Origin: Nostoc sp. ATCC 43529
GTDB taxonomy: Bacteria; Cyanobacteriota; Cyanobacteriia; Cyanobacteriales; Nostocaceae
Reading direction: 5' to 3'
Assembly: GCA_003326205.1 (NCBI GenBank)
Contig: LWTK01000046.1
Span: 248,001 to 312,000, forward strand
Length of the DNA stretch: 64,000 bases
Positions 53,473-63,251 of the stretch are shown piece by piece (positions within the stretch are counted from its first letter, which is position 1; each line of letters opens with the position of its first letter). A program made the position numbers and the translations under genes. A model generated the notes under the pieces. It did not search any database, was not told the DNA's origin, and saw only the letters and a list, made by a program, of their open reading frames with translations.

Positions 53473-54150
53473 TTATTTTTTAGTTTTTGACAATTGCCAA
53501 ATTTTCCACATATAACTAGAAATCAAATTGGTCATAATATGAGCGGCGATAGGCACTAATAAGTTGCCACTGAGTAAAGCGCTATATCCTAATATTATGC
53601 CGACAATCGTTGCCCAAACTACATAGGGCCATTGTTGAGAACCGCTCAGATGCAAAACGCCAAAGCAAAGACTAGATACAATAACAGCTAAATGATCTAA
53701 ACCTAAAGCTGGCAGCATCACGCCCCGAAATAACAATTCTTCACTCAAACCTGGTAGCAACCCTAACCAAATTAAGTCTGGTAAGGCTAAAGGCTTCAAT
53801 ATCACTTCTAGATAAAAATCTGCACTTTTACGGTAGGGAGTCCAAAGGCGATAAGTTAAGCCACTTAATGCGGTGATAACAAATCCCAATCCTACACCTA
53901 ATAGCAAATCCTTTTCGTTGAAATTCCAGGAAAGTAAAGAAAAGTTGCCAAAGTACAAGGACAGTTTGGCGACTATCAGTAAAATGATTGCAGTTGCTCC
54001 CATCGCGCCAAGTACTTGGATGCGCGTCAGATACGGGATTTCTGGTTCTTGTTTTTGTTGTTCTATCACGGGTTTTTTAGGAATGGGGCATGGGGGAGGC
54101 AGTGCGTTGCGGGGGTTCCAAGAGTTGTAGCAACTGCCGTCATGGGGCAT
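53473..54150 (-). CDS. CPBP-family intramembrane metalloprotease (ABI/CAAX type)
   Basis: A 225-residue membrane protein with about seven helices. Active-site motifs are LSEELLFRGVMLP (EExxxR), FGVLHLSG (His) and AAHIMTN (HxxxN). The family comprises glutamic-type intramembrane proteases, some tied to protein maturation or bacteriocin self-immunity. The first ~22 residues (MPHDGSCYNSWNPRNAL and beyond) are encoded by a dispersed repeat also found in element B. The original start may have been lost; the next Met is inside the first helix. Confidence 0.9.
   Translation of the reverse strand: MPHDGSCYNSWNPRNALPPPCPIPKKPVIEQQKQEPEIPYLTRIQVLGAMGATAIILLIVAKLSLYFGNFSLLSWNFNEKDLLLGVGLGFVITALSGLTYRLWTPYRKSADFYLEVILKPLALPDLIWLGLLPGLSEELLFRGVMLPALGLDHLAVIVSSLCFGVLHLSGSQQWPYVVWATIVGIILGYSALLSGNLLVPIAAHIMTNLISSYMWKIWQLSKTKK
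54094..54141. repeat. 48-nt dispersed repeat at the CPBP gene start
   Basis: Inverted copy of 52953-53000, identical at 46 of 48 positions by eye (core CTACAACTCTTGGAACCCCC). It encodes most of the protease N-terminus. Confidence 0.85.
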
Positions 54151-54187
54151 TGGGCAGGGTTAGCAAAGGAAAAATCACTCCTAATTC

Positions 54188-55255
54188 TTAACTCCTAACT
54201 CCTAATGGTTGCAAAGACGATAATTTGGGACGAAGAACATAGGGATCGATGCCTGCTTTATGGGCTACTAAAACGCCTACTGCCTCTAAATATGAGTTTA
54301 CCTGTATGGATTTGATCCTCAACGGTTGGGGAGGAACTTTTATAACAGTTTTATTTTCTTCTACTGTAATTATTTGGCATGGTGTTTGGCTTAGACTAAG
54401 TAAGGCGCTACTACCACAGGCATTTGCAGGTACAATCGCAGCATCCACTTCATTTGCCCAAATATCATCTTGTTTTAATGCTATCGCTTTTCTCTCGACT
54501 ATAAATTGTGGGGCACGACTCAAACCGACGAGAACGCATGGTAAAAATGTGTAACCCAATTCCTCAGCAGCGGAACGGGGTGATAAGTCTGGTTCTGGAG
54601 GTGCGCCAGCAAGAGCAGGTGAATGGGCGCAAGGAATTTGAAAGTTTTGCACTACCAAGTGGCTAATTACGGCTTCTGCACCCGCTAGAGAATCAACACC
54701 TTCACCTTGGCGGTATTTCTGTAATGCTTCCTCATCCATATCATCGGGGAAACGGGCTACAACTGCGATCGCTTCTGCCCCAGCTTTTTTAATCAGTATT
54801 TCTGCTGCCCTCAACAAGCTATCGGGGTTACCAATTGTCCCCCAACTTGCACCGGATGAAGTAGTCCGTAATTCTACATTTAATGGTGCATCAGTGATAA
54901 CATAATCTGTTAAAGTCAATCCCAAGCAGGCTCTAGCTGCGTCCGCTGCTTGTAAATGTCTTAGCCGTAACTCTGGCTCAATACCTTGGTCTAAAAGCAA
55001 ACCTATTTTGTTATTCCGGACTGGACGTAAACCCCAGCATCCAGCGGCAAATTTGTCAAGTCCGAAACCTTCAACGTAGAAAGCATTGGGGAGATTCCAG
55101 TACAAACTCGCGCCATTGAGGACATTGGGGTGAGTAATCAGGCGATCGCAAACCTGTGCTATAAGTTTGGCAATAGGCAAAGCGTCTCCAGCGTAACCGC
55201 CAATGGCAGCCCCAACGCCAGTTGGTACAATTAAAATAGCAGTGTATGGATGCAT
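54188..55255 (-). CDS. DUF3326-domain protein of unknown function
   Basis: A 355-residue cytosolic protein found widely in cyanobacteria. It begins AILIVPTGVGAAIGGYAGDA with a glycine-rich loop near residues 12-20, followed by PNVLNGASLYWNLPN and a central GASWGTIGNPDSLL. The C-terminal third has GSSALLSLSQTP and VLVAHKAGIDPYVLRP. The enzyme activity is not known. Its start is 141 bp from the next small minus-strand gene, with GAGTTAGGA repeats between. Confidence 0.85.
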   Translation of the reverse strand: MHPYTAILIVPTGVGAAIGGYAGDALPIAKLIAQVCDRLITHPNVLNGASLYWNLPNAFYVEGFGLDKFAAGCWGLRPVRNNKIGLLLDQGIEPELRLRHLQAADAARACLGLTLTDYVITDAPLNVELRTTSSGASWGTIGNPDSLLRAAEILIKKAGAEAIAVVARFPDDMDEEALQKYRQGEGVDSLAGAEAVISHLVVQNFQIPCAHSPALAGAPPEPDLSPRSAAEELGYTFLPCVLVGLSRAPQFIVERKAIALKQDDIWANEVDAAIVPANACGSSALLSLSQTPCQIITVEENKTVIKVPPQPLRIKSIQVNSYLEAVGVLVAHKAGIDPYVLRPKLSSLQPLGVRS

Positions 55256-55256
55256 A

Positions 55257-55388
55257 TTGAGTGGTGAGTTAGGAGTTAAGAGTTAGGAGTTAGGAGTTAG
55301 AAGGCAATAAGTACAAGTGAAAAATTCTTTCCCTTGTTTCTCTTGTCTAACCATCTCCCCATCTCCCCATCTCCCCATCTCCCCATCT
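55257..55388. repeat. GAGTTAG and CCATCTCCC tandem repeats
   Basis: GAGTTAG/GAGTTAA units at 55264-55301 and five 9-bp CCATCTCCC units at about 55350-55388, between two minus-strand genes. Confidence 0.8.
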
Positions 55389-55396
55389 GGCTATTC

Positions 55397-55576
55397 CTAA
55401 CTCTCGACTGTGGTGACAACAGCTTCAACTTTAGCCTTTTGCTGGGCAACATCTACGGAGGTAACAGCCCAACGCAGGGGTTCACCTTGTTTTTTTAACT
55501 CTGTTTCAATTGTTTTGAGTAATTCTGCGGGAGTCTCTTGTAAATCGATTTCTGCGGTAATAAAATGAGTTGTCAT
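55397..55576 (-). CDS. Conserved small cyanobacterial-type protein (59 residues)
   Basis: A 59-residue ORF starting MTTHFITAEIDLQETPAEL. It has an alternating beta-alpha-beta pattern (LKTIETELKKQGEPLRWAVT, then AKVEAVVTTVES). Codon use and the sharp ATG after a purine-poor leader look like a real gene. It may be part of a unit with the DUF3326 gene. No function can be given. Confidence 0.65.
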   Translation of the reverse strand: MTTHFITAEIDLQETPAELLKTIETELKKQGEPLRWAVTSVDVAQQKAKVEAVVTTVES

Positions 55577-55735
55577 CGCGCTAAATCCTGTTGATTTTTA
55601 GTTTATACAATAGCTTATCAGGTGCTATGAAATACTTATATGATTTTCCAGTTTTTGTAATGATGCTAGTGAACAGTCATTCAGCTATTAATAAATCAAC
55701 ATCTCTACTGATAACTGTTCACTGATACATAATTA

Positions 55736-56053
55736 TTAGTCTTTGCCAAATTGCAACTGATAAAGTGTGTCTTCTTTTTCAGTCTCTATTTTCAAATCAG
55801 AAAGGGGTTTGGCAACACAAAGCAATACGTAACCTTGTTCTTGTAAATGCGGACTAACACCCATACCATCAGTTTGATCTACCTTTCCCTCGCTGATTTG
55901 ACCGGCACAAGTTGTACAAACACCTGCATGGCAAGAAGCCGGCAATTCTAAACCAGCTGCCTCGGCAACTGATAAGATGGTTTCATTGTCGGGGACTTGC
56001 AAAGTATGAATTTTACCTTGGTGATGAATTTCTACGGTGTAAGTTTTGGGCAT
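55736..56053 (-). CDS. 2Fe-2S ferredoxin (plant type)
   Basis: A 105-residue electron carrier from the ATG at 56053 (MPKTYTVEIHHQGK); the open frame begins two codons earlier with TTG. Cluster ligands are CHAGVCTTC (first three Cys) and LLCVAKP (fourth), the beta-grasp ferredoxin pattern. It is somewhat longer at the C-terminus than photosynthetic PetF. Redox partner is unknown. Single gene. Confidence 0.93.
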   Translation of the reverse strand: MPKTYTVEIHHQGKIHTLQVPDNETILSVAEAAGLELPASCHAGVCTTCAGQISEGKVDQTDGMGVSPHLQEQGYVLLCVAKPLSDLKIETEKEDTLYQLQFGKD

Positions 56054-56059
56054 ATTCAA

Positions 56060-56191
56060 AAAAAGTTTTAAGCAAGGGGCAAACTTCTTACTATATCGGA
56101 ATTAGTTAAAAATATCCAGATATCACCATAAAAATTTAGGTTAAGATAATTGCACTCACTAACAAACTTTGGTCATCAATGTTATAAGGTT
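56060..56191. other. Upstream region of the ferredoxin gene
   Basis: AT-rich stretch before the 21-bp array. It is the expected promoter region of the minus-strand ferredoxin gene; no motif is clear enough to call. Confidence 0.4.
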
Positions 56192-56380
56192 GACTCTTAA
56201 AGTTACAACATTAAGCCTTAGAGCTAGAACATTAAGCCTTAAGGTGATAACATAAAGGCTTCAGGTTATAACATTAAGCCTTAGAGCTAGAACATTAAGT
56301 CTTAGAGCTAGAACATTAAGCCTTAGAGCTAGAACATTAAGCCTTAGAGCTAGAACATTAAGCCTTAAAGTTAAAGCGAT
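56192..56380. repeat. Nine-unit 21-bp tandem repeat
   Basis: Nine contiguous 21-bp units with consensus beginning AAGCCTTAGAGCTAG and ending ACATT. Units 2, 5, 7 and 8 are identical, unit 6 differs by one base, and the edge units are diverged. No stop-free protein of interest arises. The period equals two DNA helical turns. Confidence 0.92.
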
Positions 56381-56425
56381 CGCTGATAGCGGTTCTCAAT
56401 TGCATGGAATACAGACCATTTGTAG

Positions 56426-56446
56426 GGGCACAGCATTGCTGTGCCC
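56426..56446. repeat. GGGCACAGCA palindrome
   Basis: GGGCACAGCA and TGCTGTGCCC pair around a single base. A GTAGGGGCACRGC-type element of this kind is commonly dispersed in Nostocales. Confidence 0.6.
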
Positions 56447-56624
56447 TATTGTCTATTGCTTAAACATAATATTATTGTGCTGAAAATCAACCTTTGATGA
56501 TTAAATTCCGAGAAATCACGGGCATAAATAAAAACTTTTACTAAAAAAATGCGCTTTTTGCTGAACCAGAATACAGGTTAATTGAGACAAAATAGCTCTG
56601 TAAAGCTTTTAAAAGCCTAAATGT

Positions 56625-57020
56625 ATGCCTGTAAAAAAACGTAGTTCCCAAATTCTAAAAAAAGCTCAGTTTAGAGTTGCTGGACTGAAAGCTATCGATC
56701 CAAATCTCAATTTTGATGATACTTACAACTTGCAAAACCTGACTCAATTACTAGAGAAGTTTCACAATATGCTTAATGATTATAACGCTGCTATAGCTAT
56801 GATTGACTCTTCTAAAAAAAAGCTGGATGAGATGGAAAAAACCTTAAGTCAGGTTTCAGACAAAATGCTGACGTGGGTTGGTTGCAAGTACGGCAAAAAC
56901 AGCAATGAATATGAACTTGCAGGTGGGGTTCGAGACAGCGAACGCATTCGTAAAAGCAGATTAACACGGTTAAAATCTAACACAAATAAAACATCAGATG
57001 GAAATGTAATAACTATCTAG
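56625..57020 (+). CDS. Hypothetical protein with central coiled coil
   Basis: A 131-residue basic protein, not recognised. It starts MPVKKRSSQILKKAQFRVAG. A helical middle (about 45-90, IDSSKKKLDEMEKTLSQVSD) fits a coiled coil, then WVGCKYGKNSNEYELAGGVR and a basic tail with RIRKSRLTRLKS. No signal or membrane segment. It stands alone between repeat-rich spacers. The basic ends could bind nucleic acid, but that is only a guess. Confidence 0.7.
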   Translation: MPVKKRSSQILKKAQFRVAGLKAIDPNLNFDDTYNLQNLTQLLEKFHNMLNDYNAAIAMIDSSKKKLDEMEKTLSQVSDKMLTWVGCKYGKNSNEYELAGGVRDSERIRKSRLTRLKSNTNKTSDGNVITI

Positions 57021-57179
57021 TAAAATTGCGCGATAATTTAAGTAAGCTTTGGTAAACTCATCGTGTCTAGATCCCTGACTTCTTTTAAAAATCCGGGATC
57101 TATCTTCTCACGAATGAATCAGGACTGCTATATAATAAAACTTTACATTAGCCCATAACTTCCGCAATATTAAAATTGA

Positions 57180-58112
57180 ATGACCCGTTTTATACATGAT
57201 AAATTCGCCAAAGACTATTTAGAAGAATTATTAAAAAATTACGGACAAGTCAAGGCATCAGAAAAAGTTTCAGGAGAGATTAAAGAAATAGATGTTTTAT
57301 TCACTCCTGCCAAACAGCAAAGTTCTAATATAGAAATACTAGGTTTGCTAGGAAGATTTGCGGAATATCCTGCACTCATAGAACCCTTCCGTAATCCAGC
57401 CTCTACCGATGAAATATGCGACTGTATTCTAAAATTATTAGAAGTAAAGGCTCTTTTACGACGAGAAGCCAAAACCAATAAAACCAAACTTCAGGACTCG
57501 GAAATTCCTAAATTGTGGATTCTGACACCTACCGTATCTGAAACTAGGTTGTCTAGCTTTGGAACTATGCAACAAGCAGGTTGGTTACCAGGAGTACATT
57601 TTCTGCCAGATGCCTTACGGACAGCAATTGTGGCAATACATCAACTACCGCCAACACCACAGACTTTATGGTTGAGACTTTTGGGTAGAGGAAGCGTGCA
57701 GTCACAAGCAATTATTGAGTTGCAGACCTTACCATTAGATCATCCATATCAAAAAGCAACCCTGGAATTAGTTTACAACTTGCGTGAAAATTTAAGAGTA
57801 AATCAAGAATTAGAAGCAGATGATAGGGAGTTAATTATGCGACTAGAACCACTTTATCAAAGAAACAGAGAACAAGCCAAAGAAGAAGGCAGACAAGAAG
57901 GCAGACAAGAGGGAAGACAAGAGGGAAGACAACAAGGAGAAAGAGATTTAATACTGCGTTTACTCAATCGCCGTATTGGTCAAATTGACGCGTTATTAAT
58001 CGAGCAAATTACAGGATTATCGATTGAACAATTAGAAAACTTAGGAGAGGCTTTATTAGATTTTTCTAGTATTGCTGATTTAGAAGCTTGGTTAAACCAA
58101 CAATCAGAATAA
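57180..58112 (+). CDS. Rpn-like/DUF4351-type protein of unknown function
   Basis: A 310-residue protein starting MTRFIHDKFAKDYLEELL, with EIDVLFTPAK, LGRFAEYPALIEPFRNP and LWILTPTVSE in the N-terminal domain. A hinge of QEGR repeats (about 241-258) precedes a C-terminal segment LILRLLNRRIGQI...LGEALLDFSSIADLEAWL. That segment closely matches the C-terminus of the Rpn-type protein at 21618-22490. The N-terminal domain differs from that protein and may be a distinct nuclease-like module. Function unknown. Confidence 0.82.
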   Translation: MTRFIHDKFAKDYLEELLKNYGQVKASEKVSGEIKEIDVLFTPAKQQSSNIEILGLLGRFAEYPALIEPFRNPASTDEICDCILKLLEVKALLRREAKTNKTKLQDSEIPKLWILTPTVSETRLSSFGTMQQAGWLPGVHFLPDALRTAIVAIHQLPPTPQTLWLRLLGRGSVQSQAIIELQTLPLDHPYQKATLELVYNLRENLRVNQELEADDRELIMRLEPLYQRNREQAKEEGRQEGRQEGRQEGRQQGERDLILRLLNRRIGQIDALLIEQITGLSIEQLENLGEALLDFSSIADLEAWLNQQSE

Positions 58113-58529
58113 ATTATCAGTAAATTAATTAATTTATAACTAAGGTGGAGTTTACAGCAACACTAAGAGGTTGTTTTAGAAGTGGTTAGCTGTGACTTGA
58201 GGCACTTATTGATCCCGCCTAACCCCACTGAAAAAGGGGGAAAACAGAACTAAAGTCCCCCTTTTTAAGGGGGATTTAGGGTAATCTAAAATTATTTGCT
58301 ACATCACTAAGGATTTTTAAAACATCCTCTAAACGAGTTTGTTCGTAGTCTATAAAAAGTTAAAAATATTTGATAGAGGAAAACTAAACTCTAAGTATAA
58401 AACTAAATTGCTAATAAGCTATTACTAGTAAAGCTTTGAGTAATAAAAGTAAGGTAAACTTTTATAGCCAAGTCTTGCCTAAAAATATTTCATAATTAAG
58501 AGTAGAACATGCCAACGGAGAATACAAAA
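58113..58529. other. Intergenic region upstream of acnB with hairpin repeat
   Basis: Contains the AAAAAGGGGG/CCCCCTTTTT hairpin (58231-58266). The ~200 bp before acnB is AT-rich and must hold its promoter, but no box is certain. Confidence 0.5.
58231..58266. repeat. AAAAAGGGGG hairpin repeat
   Basis: Perfect 10-bp stem AAAAAGGGGG / CCCCCTTTTT with a 16-nt loop. An alternative CCCCCTTTTTAAGGGGG pairing overlaps it. It may act as a bidirectional terminator for the gene ending at 58112. Confidence 0.6.
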
Positions 58530-61190
58530 ATGCTAGAACAATACCGTCAACACGTTGTAGAAAGGGCAGCATTAGGAATCCCCCCCTTACCGTTGGATGC
58601 AAAGCAAACCTCAGAATTATGTGAATTACTGAAGAATCCGCCCAAGGGTGAAGAAGATACATTATTGCATTTATTGAGCGATCGCGTCCCCCCCGGTGTT
58701 GATGCCGCAGCTTATGTAAAAGCTGGATTTCTCACAGCTATTGCCAAGAAGGAAATCAGCAGTCCGTTGATTTCCCCCATACAAGCAGTGCAATTGCTGG
58801 GTACAATGGTGGGCGGCTATAACGTGCAAGCTTTAATTGATTTGCTGCAATTCCCCACTGTATCTGTATCAGACTCTTCCGAAACACCTCTAGTAATGGG
58901 GGGACAAGGAAAGGAACCCATTGCTGCTTACGCCGCCAATGCCTTAAGCAAAATTTTGTTGGTGTACGATGCTTTCCATGATGTTTTGGAGTTATCGAAA
59001 ACCAATCCTTTTGCCAAACTAGTAGTTGACTCTTGGGCAGAAGCCGAGTGGTTTACCGCCCGCCCCACTGTACCAGAAGCAATTACTGTTACAGTTTTTA
59101 AAGTCCCTGGCGAAACCAACACCGATGACTTATCCCCTGCCCAAAGCGCCACAACTCGCCCAGATATTCCCTTACACGCTTTAGTCATGCTAGAGTCACG
59201 GCAACCGGGAAGCTTACAAACCATTGCCGAACTGAAAAAGCAAGGACATCCTGTAGCTTACGTGGGCGATGTGGTTGGTACGGGTTCCTCCCGGAAGTCT
59301 GCTATTAATTCAGTGTTGTGGCATTTAGGGAATGATATACCTTATGTGCCAAACAAACGCGCCGGGGGATATATTTTAGGTGGTGCGATCGCGCCTATCT
59401 TCTTTAACACAGCTGAAGATGCCGGTGCTTTGCCTATCCAGTGCGATGTCACCAAACTAGAAACTGGTATGGTAATTACCATCCATCCCTACAAAGGCCA
59501 AATCACAAACGAAGCAGGCGAAGTCATTTCCACCTTCACCCTCAGACCAGATACCATCCTCGATGAAGTCCGCGCAGGTGGACGCATCCCCCTACTTATC
59601 GGGCGTACCCTCACCGATAAAACCCGCCAAGCACTTGGTTTAGAACCCAGCACCGTCTTTATCCGTCCCCAACAACCAAGCGACACAGGCAAAGGCTACA
59701 CCCTAGCCCAAAAAATCGTCGGTAAAGCTTGCGGCTTACCTGGCGTCCGTCCCGGTACATCTTGCGAACCCATCATGACCACCGTTGGTTCCCAGGATAC
59801 CACAGGCCCCATGACCCGCGACGAATTGAAAGAACTCGCTTGTTTGGGTTTCAGTGCAGACTTAGTAATGCAGAGTTTCTGCCACACAGCAGCTTATCCT
59901 AAACCAGTAGACATTAAAACCCACCACGACCTCCCCGACTTCTTTGCCCAACGTGGCGGTGTCGCCTTGCGCCCTGGCGATGGTATCATCCACTCTTGGT
60001 TAAACCGGATGCTGCTACCCGACACCGTAGGAACTGGCGGTGACTCCCACACCCGCTTCCCCTTAGGAATTTCCTTCCCCGCGGGTTCTGGCTTAGTAGC
60101 CTTTGCTGCGGCGTTGGGTGTCATGCCTTTAGATATGCCAGAGTCAGTTTTGGTAAGATTCAAAGGTAAATTACAACCCGGCGTCACCCTGCGGGATATT
60201 GTAAATGCCATTCCCTACGTAGCAATTCAAAAAGGTTTGCTAACAGTAGAAAAGCAAAACAAGAAAAATGTCTTCTCCGGGCAAATTTTAGAAATTGAAG
60301 GTTTGCCAGATTTAAAAGTCGAACAAGCCTTTGAACTCGCCGATGCAACCGCCGAACGTTCTTGTGCGGGTTCTACAATTAAGCTGAGTGTAGAGACAAT
60401 TTCTGAATATCTGCGTTCTAACGTCGCACTTTTGAAAAACATGATAGCACGGGGCTATCACGATGCCCGTACCATCCTCCGTCGCATTGCCAAAATGGAA
60501 GAATGGTTAGCAAATCCCGTGTTATTAGAAGCCGACGCCGATGCCGAGTATGCCGAAATAATTGAAATTGATTTGAACGAAATCAAAGAACCAATTGTTG
60601 CTGCTCCCAATGACCCCGATAATGTTAAATTATTGTCGGAAGTTGCTAACGACCCAGTGCAAGAAGTATTCCTGGGTTCATGTATGACAAATATCGGTCA
60701 TTATCGCGCAATGGCAAAAGTTTTAGAAGGTGCTGGTGAAGTGAAAACCCGCCTGTGGATAGCACCACCAACCCGCATGGACGAACACCAATTAAAAGAA
60801 GAAGGAGTGTACGCCATTTTTGGCGCTGCTGGTGCGAGAACCGAAATGCCAGGATGCAGTTTGTGTATGGGAAATCAGGCGCGAGTTGCTGATGGTACAA
60901 CAGTGTTTTCCACCTCTACTCGCAACTTCAATAACCGCATGGGCAAAGATGCACGAGTATATCTTGGTTCCGCAGAATTAGCAGCAGTTTGCGCCCTGTT
61001 AGGACGCATTCCCACAGTACCAGAATATTTGGATGTTGTGGCGAAGAAAATCGATCCTTTTACTAATGATTTGTATCGCTATTTGAACTTCGATCAAATC
61101 GTCGGTTTTGAGGATGAAGGGCGTGTGATTGCTTTGGAAGATATGCCTAAGATTGAGGATATTCTGGGTATGCCAACAGCAGCGAGGTAG
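58530..61190 (+). CDS. acnB: Bifunctional aconitate hydratase 2 / 2-methylisocitrate dehydratase
   Basis: TCA-cycle enzyme interconverting citrate and isocitrate. I choose the ATG at 58530 ([20 protein letters not shown], the usual AcnB start) with GGAG 9 nt upstream; the frame opens 21 nt earlier. The N-terminal HEAT-like domain is at about 1-155, then the swivel domain with [14 protein letters not shown]. Catalytic domains follow, with [19 protein letters not shown] and the iron-sulfur Cys ligands in [11 protein letters not shown] and PGCSLCMGN. Length 886 is normal. A strong terminator follows at 61241. In other bacteria apo-AcnB binds mRNA; nothing here tests that. Confidence 0.97.
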   Translation: MLEQYRQHVVERAALGIPPLPLDAKQTSELCELLKNPPKGEEDTLLHLLSDRVPPGVDAAAYVKAGFLTAIAKKEISSPLISPIQAVQLLGTMVGGYNVQALIDLLQFPTVSVSDSSETPLVMGGQGKEPIAAYAANALSKILLVYDAFHDVLELSKTNPFAKLVVDSWAEAEWFTARPTVPEAITVTVFKVPGETNTDDLSPAQSATTRPDIPLHALVMLESRQPGSLQTIAELKKQGHPVAYVGDVVGTGSSRKSAINSVLWHLGNDIPYVPNKRAGGYILGGAIAPIFFNTAEDAGALPIQCDVTKLETGMVITIHPYKGQITNEAGEVISTFTLRPDTILDEVRAGGRIPLLIGRTLTDKTRQALGLEPSTVFIRPQQPSDTGKGYTLAQKIVGKACGLPGVRPGTSCEPIMTTVGSQDTTGPMTRDELKELACLGFSADLVMQSFCHTAAYPKPVDIKTHHDLPDFFAQRGGVALRPGDGIIHSWLNRMLLPDTVGTGGDSHTRFPLGISFPAGSGLVAFAAALGVMPLDMPESVLVRFKGKLQPGVTLRDIVNAIPYVAIQKGLLTVEKQNKKNVFSGQILEIEGLPDLKVEQAFELADATAERSCAGSTIKLSVETISEYLRSNVALLKNMIARGYHDARTILRRIAKMEEWLANPVLLEADADAEYAEIIEIDLNEIKEPIVAAPNDPDNVKLLSEVANDPVQEVFLGSCMTNIGHYRAMAKVLEGAGEVKTRLWIAPPTRMDEHQLKEEGVYAIFGAAGARTEMPGCSLCMGNQARVADGTTVFSTSTRNFNNRMGKDARVYLGSAELAAVCALLGRIPTVPEYLDVVAKKIDPFTNDLYRYLNFDQIVGFEDEGRVIALEDMPKIEDILGMPTAAR

Positions 61191-61240
61191 TTATAAATGA
61201 CATCAAATACCTCAGGCTAAAATCTGGGGCTACAGGAACA

Positions 61241-61264
61241 AAGCCCGCATTAGCGGGCTTTTTG
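61241..61264 (+). terminator. Rho-independent terminator of acnB
   Basis: AAGCCCGC-ATTA-GCGGGCTT is a perfect 8-bp stem with a 4-nt loop followed by TTT, 51 nt after the acnB stop. Confidence 0.88.
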
Positions 61265-61347
61265 ATGTAAATCAATTATTATGTAATTCTTTGATAATAC
61301 AAAAATTTAGTTATTATCGTATATGATACACAAAGCAAATAACAAGC

Positions 61348-63081
61348 ATGAAAGCATCAGAAACAAGTCTCCGTAACTTACTAGAAGGTGGTAAACAGTT
61401 TCAAATACCTCTTTTTCAGCGACCATACTCTTGGAAAAGAGAGAACTGGGAGACTCTGTGGGAAGATTTGATGAGTCTTTATAATGATGATGAAAAAGGC
61501 TTTTATTTTCTTGGGCCTATAGTAACCCAAGCCGAACTCGGAACTGCTGACGGTATAAGTCGATATATTGTTATAGACGGACAACAACGTTTTACAACTC
61601 TTAGTATTCTCTTGGCAGCATTAAGAAATTATCTCAAAAAGTCTGACAAACAAATGGCAGAACAAATTCATGAGTTTTTTTTGATAAACAAGTATCAAAA
61701 GAATAATGATTTTTATAAAGTGCTGCCTACTCAGGATGACTGCGATGCATATAAAACCATTATTGATAATAAGATACCTAAAGGTAGAAATAAAGAATCG
61801 CAATCCGGACAAATATACGAAGCTTATAAATTTTTTGATAGTAAATTAAAAAAACCTTTTGAAGATGAAGATATTTTGTTAGATTTTGCAAAATTTAAAA
61901 ACATCATTCTCGAACGTTTAGTATTAGTAAATATTACATCTGATAACAACGATAATCCATATCTTATTTTTGAAAGTTTGAATAACAAAGGAGAAGATTT
62001 GACCCAGGCAGACTTAGTTCGTAATTATATATTTATGAAGTTACCTTCTGAAGAAAGAGATGAAGTTTATAACAGCGAATGGTTGCCTCTTCAAGAAAGT
62101 TTTAAGTTTCACATGAAACAAAAGGAATATGCAGACGAATTAACTAACGCATTTTGGTTTTATCTGCGTAAAGATGGAGAGGGGATAAATGAAAAAGCAG
62201 TTTATAAATCAATTAAAGAACGTTTTGACGAATCAGCAAAACGCTTTGAAAAACCAGAATTAGGTATTAAGGCTGAGTTGCATAACCTGATAAAATTTAC
62301 TAATTACTATCTACGTCTTAATTTCGATGATGAAGAACAAGAACCAAAACTCAAATATTGGTTTCAACGATTAAAAAAGCTAGATTTTACTACTTGTCAT
62401 ATATTCCTCCTGAATATTTATTATGAATATGAGGAAAAACGCTTGTCTCTTCAAGATTTTGAGAAAATCCTGCAATATTTAGAATCTTACTTTGTACGGC
62501 GTTGGATTGTTGGGATTCCTACTAGAGCATTAGGCACAACTTTTAACAATCTGTACAAACAAGTAAAGGAAAAAAATTCTGAAGATTTAGTAATTGGTTT
62601 ACGCCAAGTTCTAATCAGCTTTGATAAAAATCAAGTATTTCCTGATGACAACTTATTCTGTCATCATATAATCAATGAACCTTTATATAATACTAAAAGC
62701 TCGACCGCAAATGAACGTGTGAAGTTTTTATTAGAAAGTATAGAACAATCTCTGAGCAAGGAGCGTGTTGATACTCAGCCTATGAGTCTAGAGCATATTA
62801 TGCCCCAAAAGTCTCCTTTACGTAAAGAATGGCAAGAAATGTTAGGGGCAAATTATAGCAAGATACATAAAGAATTGCTTCACACTTTGGGTAATCTCAC
62901 TCTGACACAATATAACTCTGAATTGTCTAACAAATCCTTTGAGGAGAAATTGAAGATTTTAACGACAAGTAATGTGACTTTGAACCAATATTTTCGGAAG
63001 GTAGATGTTTGGAATGAAGAGCAAATTAAAAATCGCGCTGAATATTTAGCTAAGATAGCGATTAAAGTATGGCCCCGATGA
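61348..63081 (+). CDS. DUF262 / DUF1524 protein (GmrSD-like, putative modification-dependent restriction)
   Basis: A 577-residue protein. The N-terminal DUF262 (ParB/Srx-like NTPase) has QIPLFQRPYSW (residues 19-29) and the signature DGQQRFT (77-83). The C-terminal DUF1524 HNH-type domain has LEHIMPQ (H483) and LGNLTLTQYNSELSN. Fused GmrS-GmrD proteins of this kind cleave modified phage DNA, and relatives (for example SspE) act in phosphorothioate-based defence. The target modification here is unknown. It has AT-rich, low-HIP1 DNA compared with its neighbour acnB, consistent with acquisition. It is followed by the repeat-flanked DUF559 gene. Confidence 0.9.
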   Translation: MKASETSLRNLLEGGKQFQIPLFQRPYSWKRENWETLWEDLMSLYNDDEKGFYFLGPIVTQAELGTADGISRYIVIDGQQRFTTLSILLAALRNYLKKSDKQMAEQIHEFFLINKYQKNNDFYKVLPTQDDCDAYKTIIDNKIPKGRNKESQSGQIYEAYKFFDSKLKKPFEDEDILLDFAKFKNIILERLVLVNITSDNNDNPYLIFESLNNKGEDLTQADLVRNYIFMKLPSEERDEVYNSEWLPLQESFKFHMKQKEYADELTNAFWFYLRKDGEGINEKAVYKSIKERFDESAKRFEKPELGIKAELHNLIKFTNYYLRLNFDDEEQEPKLKYWFQRLKKLDFTTCHIFLLNIYYEYEEKRLSLQDFEKILQYLESYFVRRWIVGIPTRALGTTFNNLYKQVKEKNSEDLVIGLRQVLISFDKNQVFPDDNLFCHHIINEPLYNTKSSTANERVKFLLESIEQSLSKERVDTQPMSLEHIMPQKSPLRKEWQEMLGANYSKIHKELLHTLGNLTLTQYNSELSNKSFEEKLKILTTSNVTLNQYFRKVDVWNEEQIKNRAEYLAKIAIKVWPR

Positions 63082-63120
63082 AAGAAATTGTAGGCGATCG
63101 CACCCTTGCACTTTGCACAT

Positions 63121-63212
63121 AGACCTAACCCCCAACCCCCTTCCCTACAAGGGAAGGGGGAGAAATCCTGCTCCCCTCTCCGCTTCGGAGAGGGGTTGGG
63201 GGAGAGGTCAAT
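63121..63212. repeat. 92-bp double-hairpin repeat, copy 1
   Basis: Starts AGACCTAACCCCC and ends GGGGGAGAGGTCAAT. Two hairpins: CCCCCTTCCCT/AGGGAAGGGGG-type and CCCCTCTCCG/CGGAGAGGGG. Ends are short inverted repeats (GACCT/AGGTC). Direct copy at 63664-63757. Confidence 0.88.
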
Positions 63213-63251
63213 CATTATGTAAACATAAACACCTTTTTTCACAATCTATAA

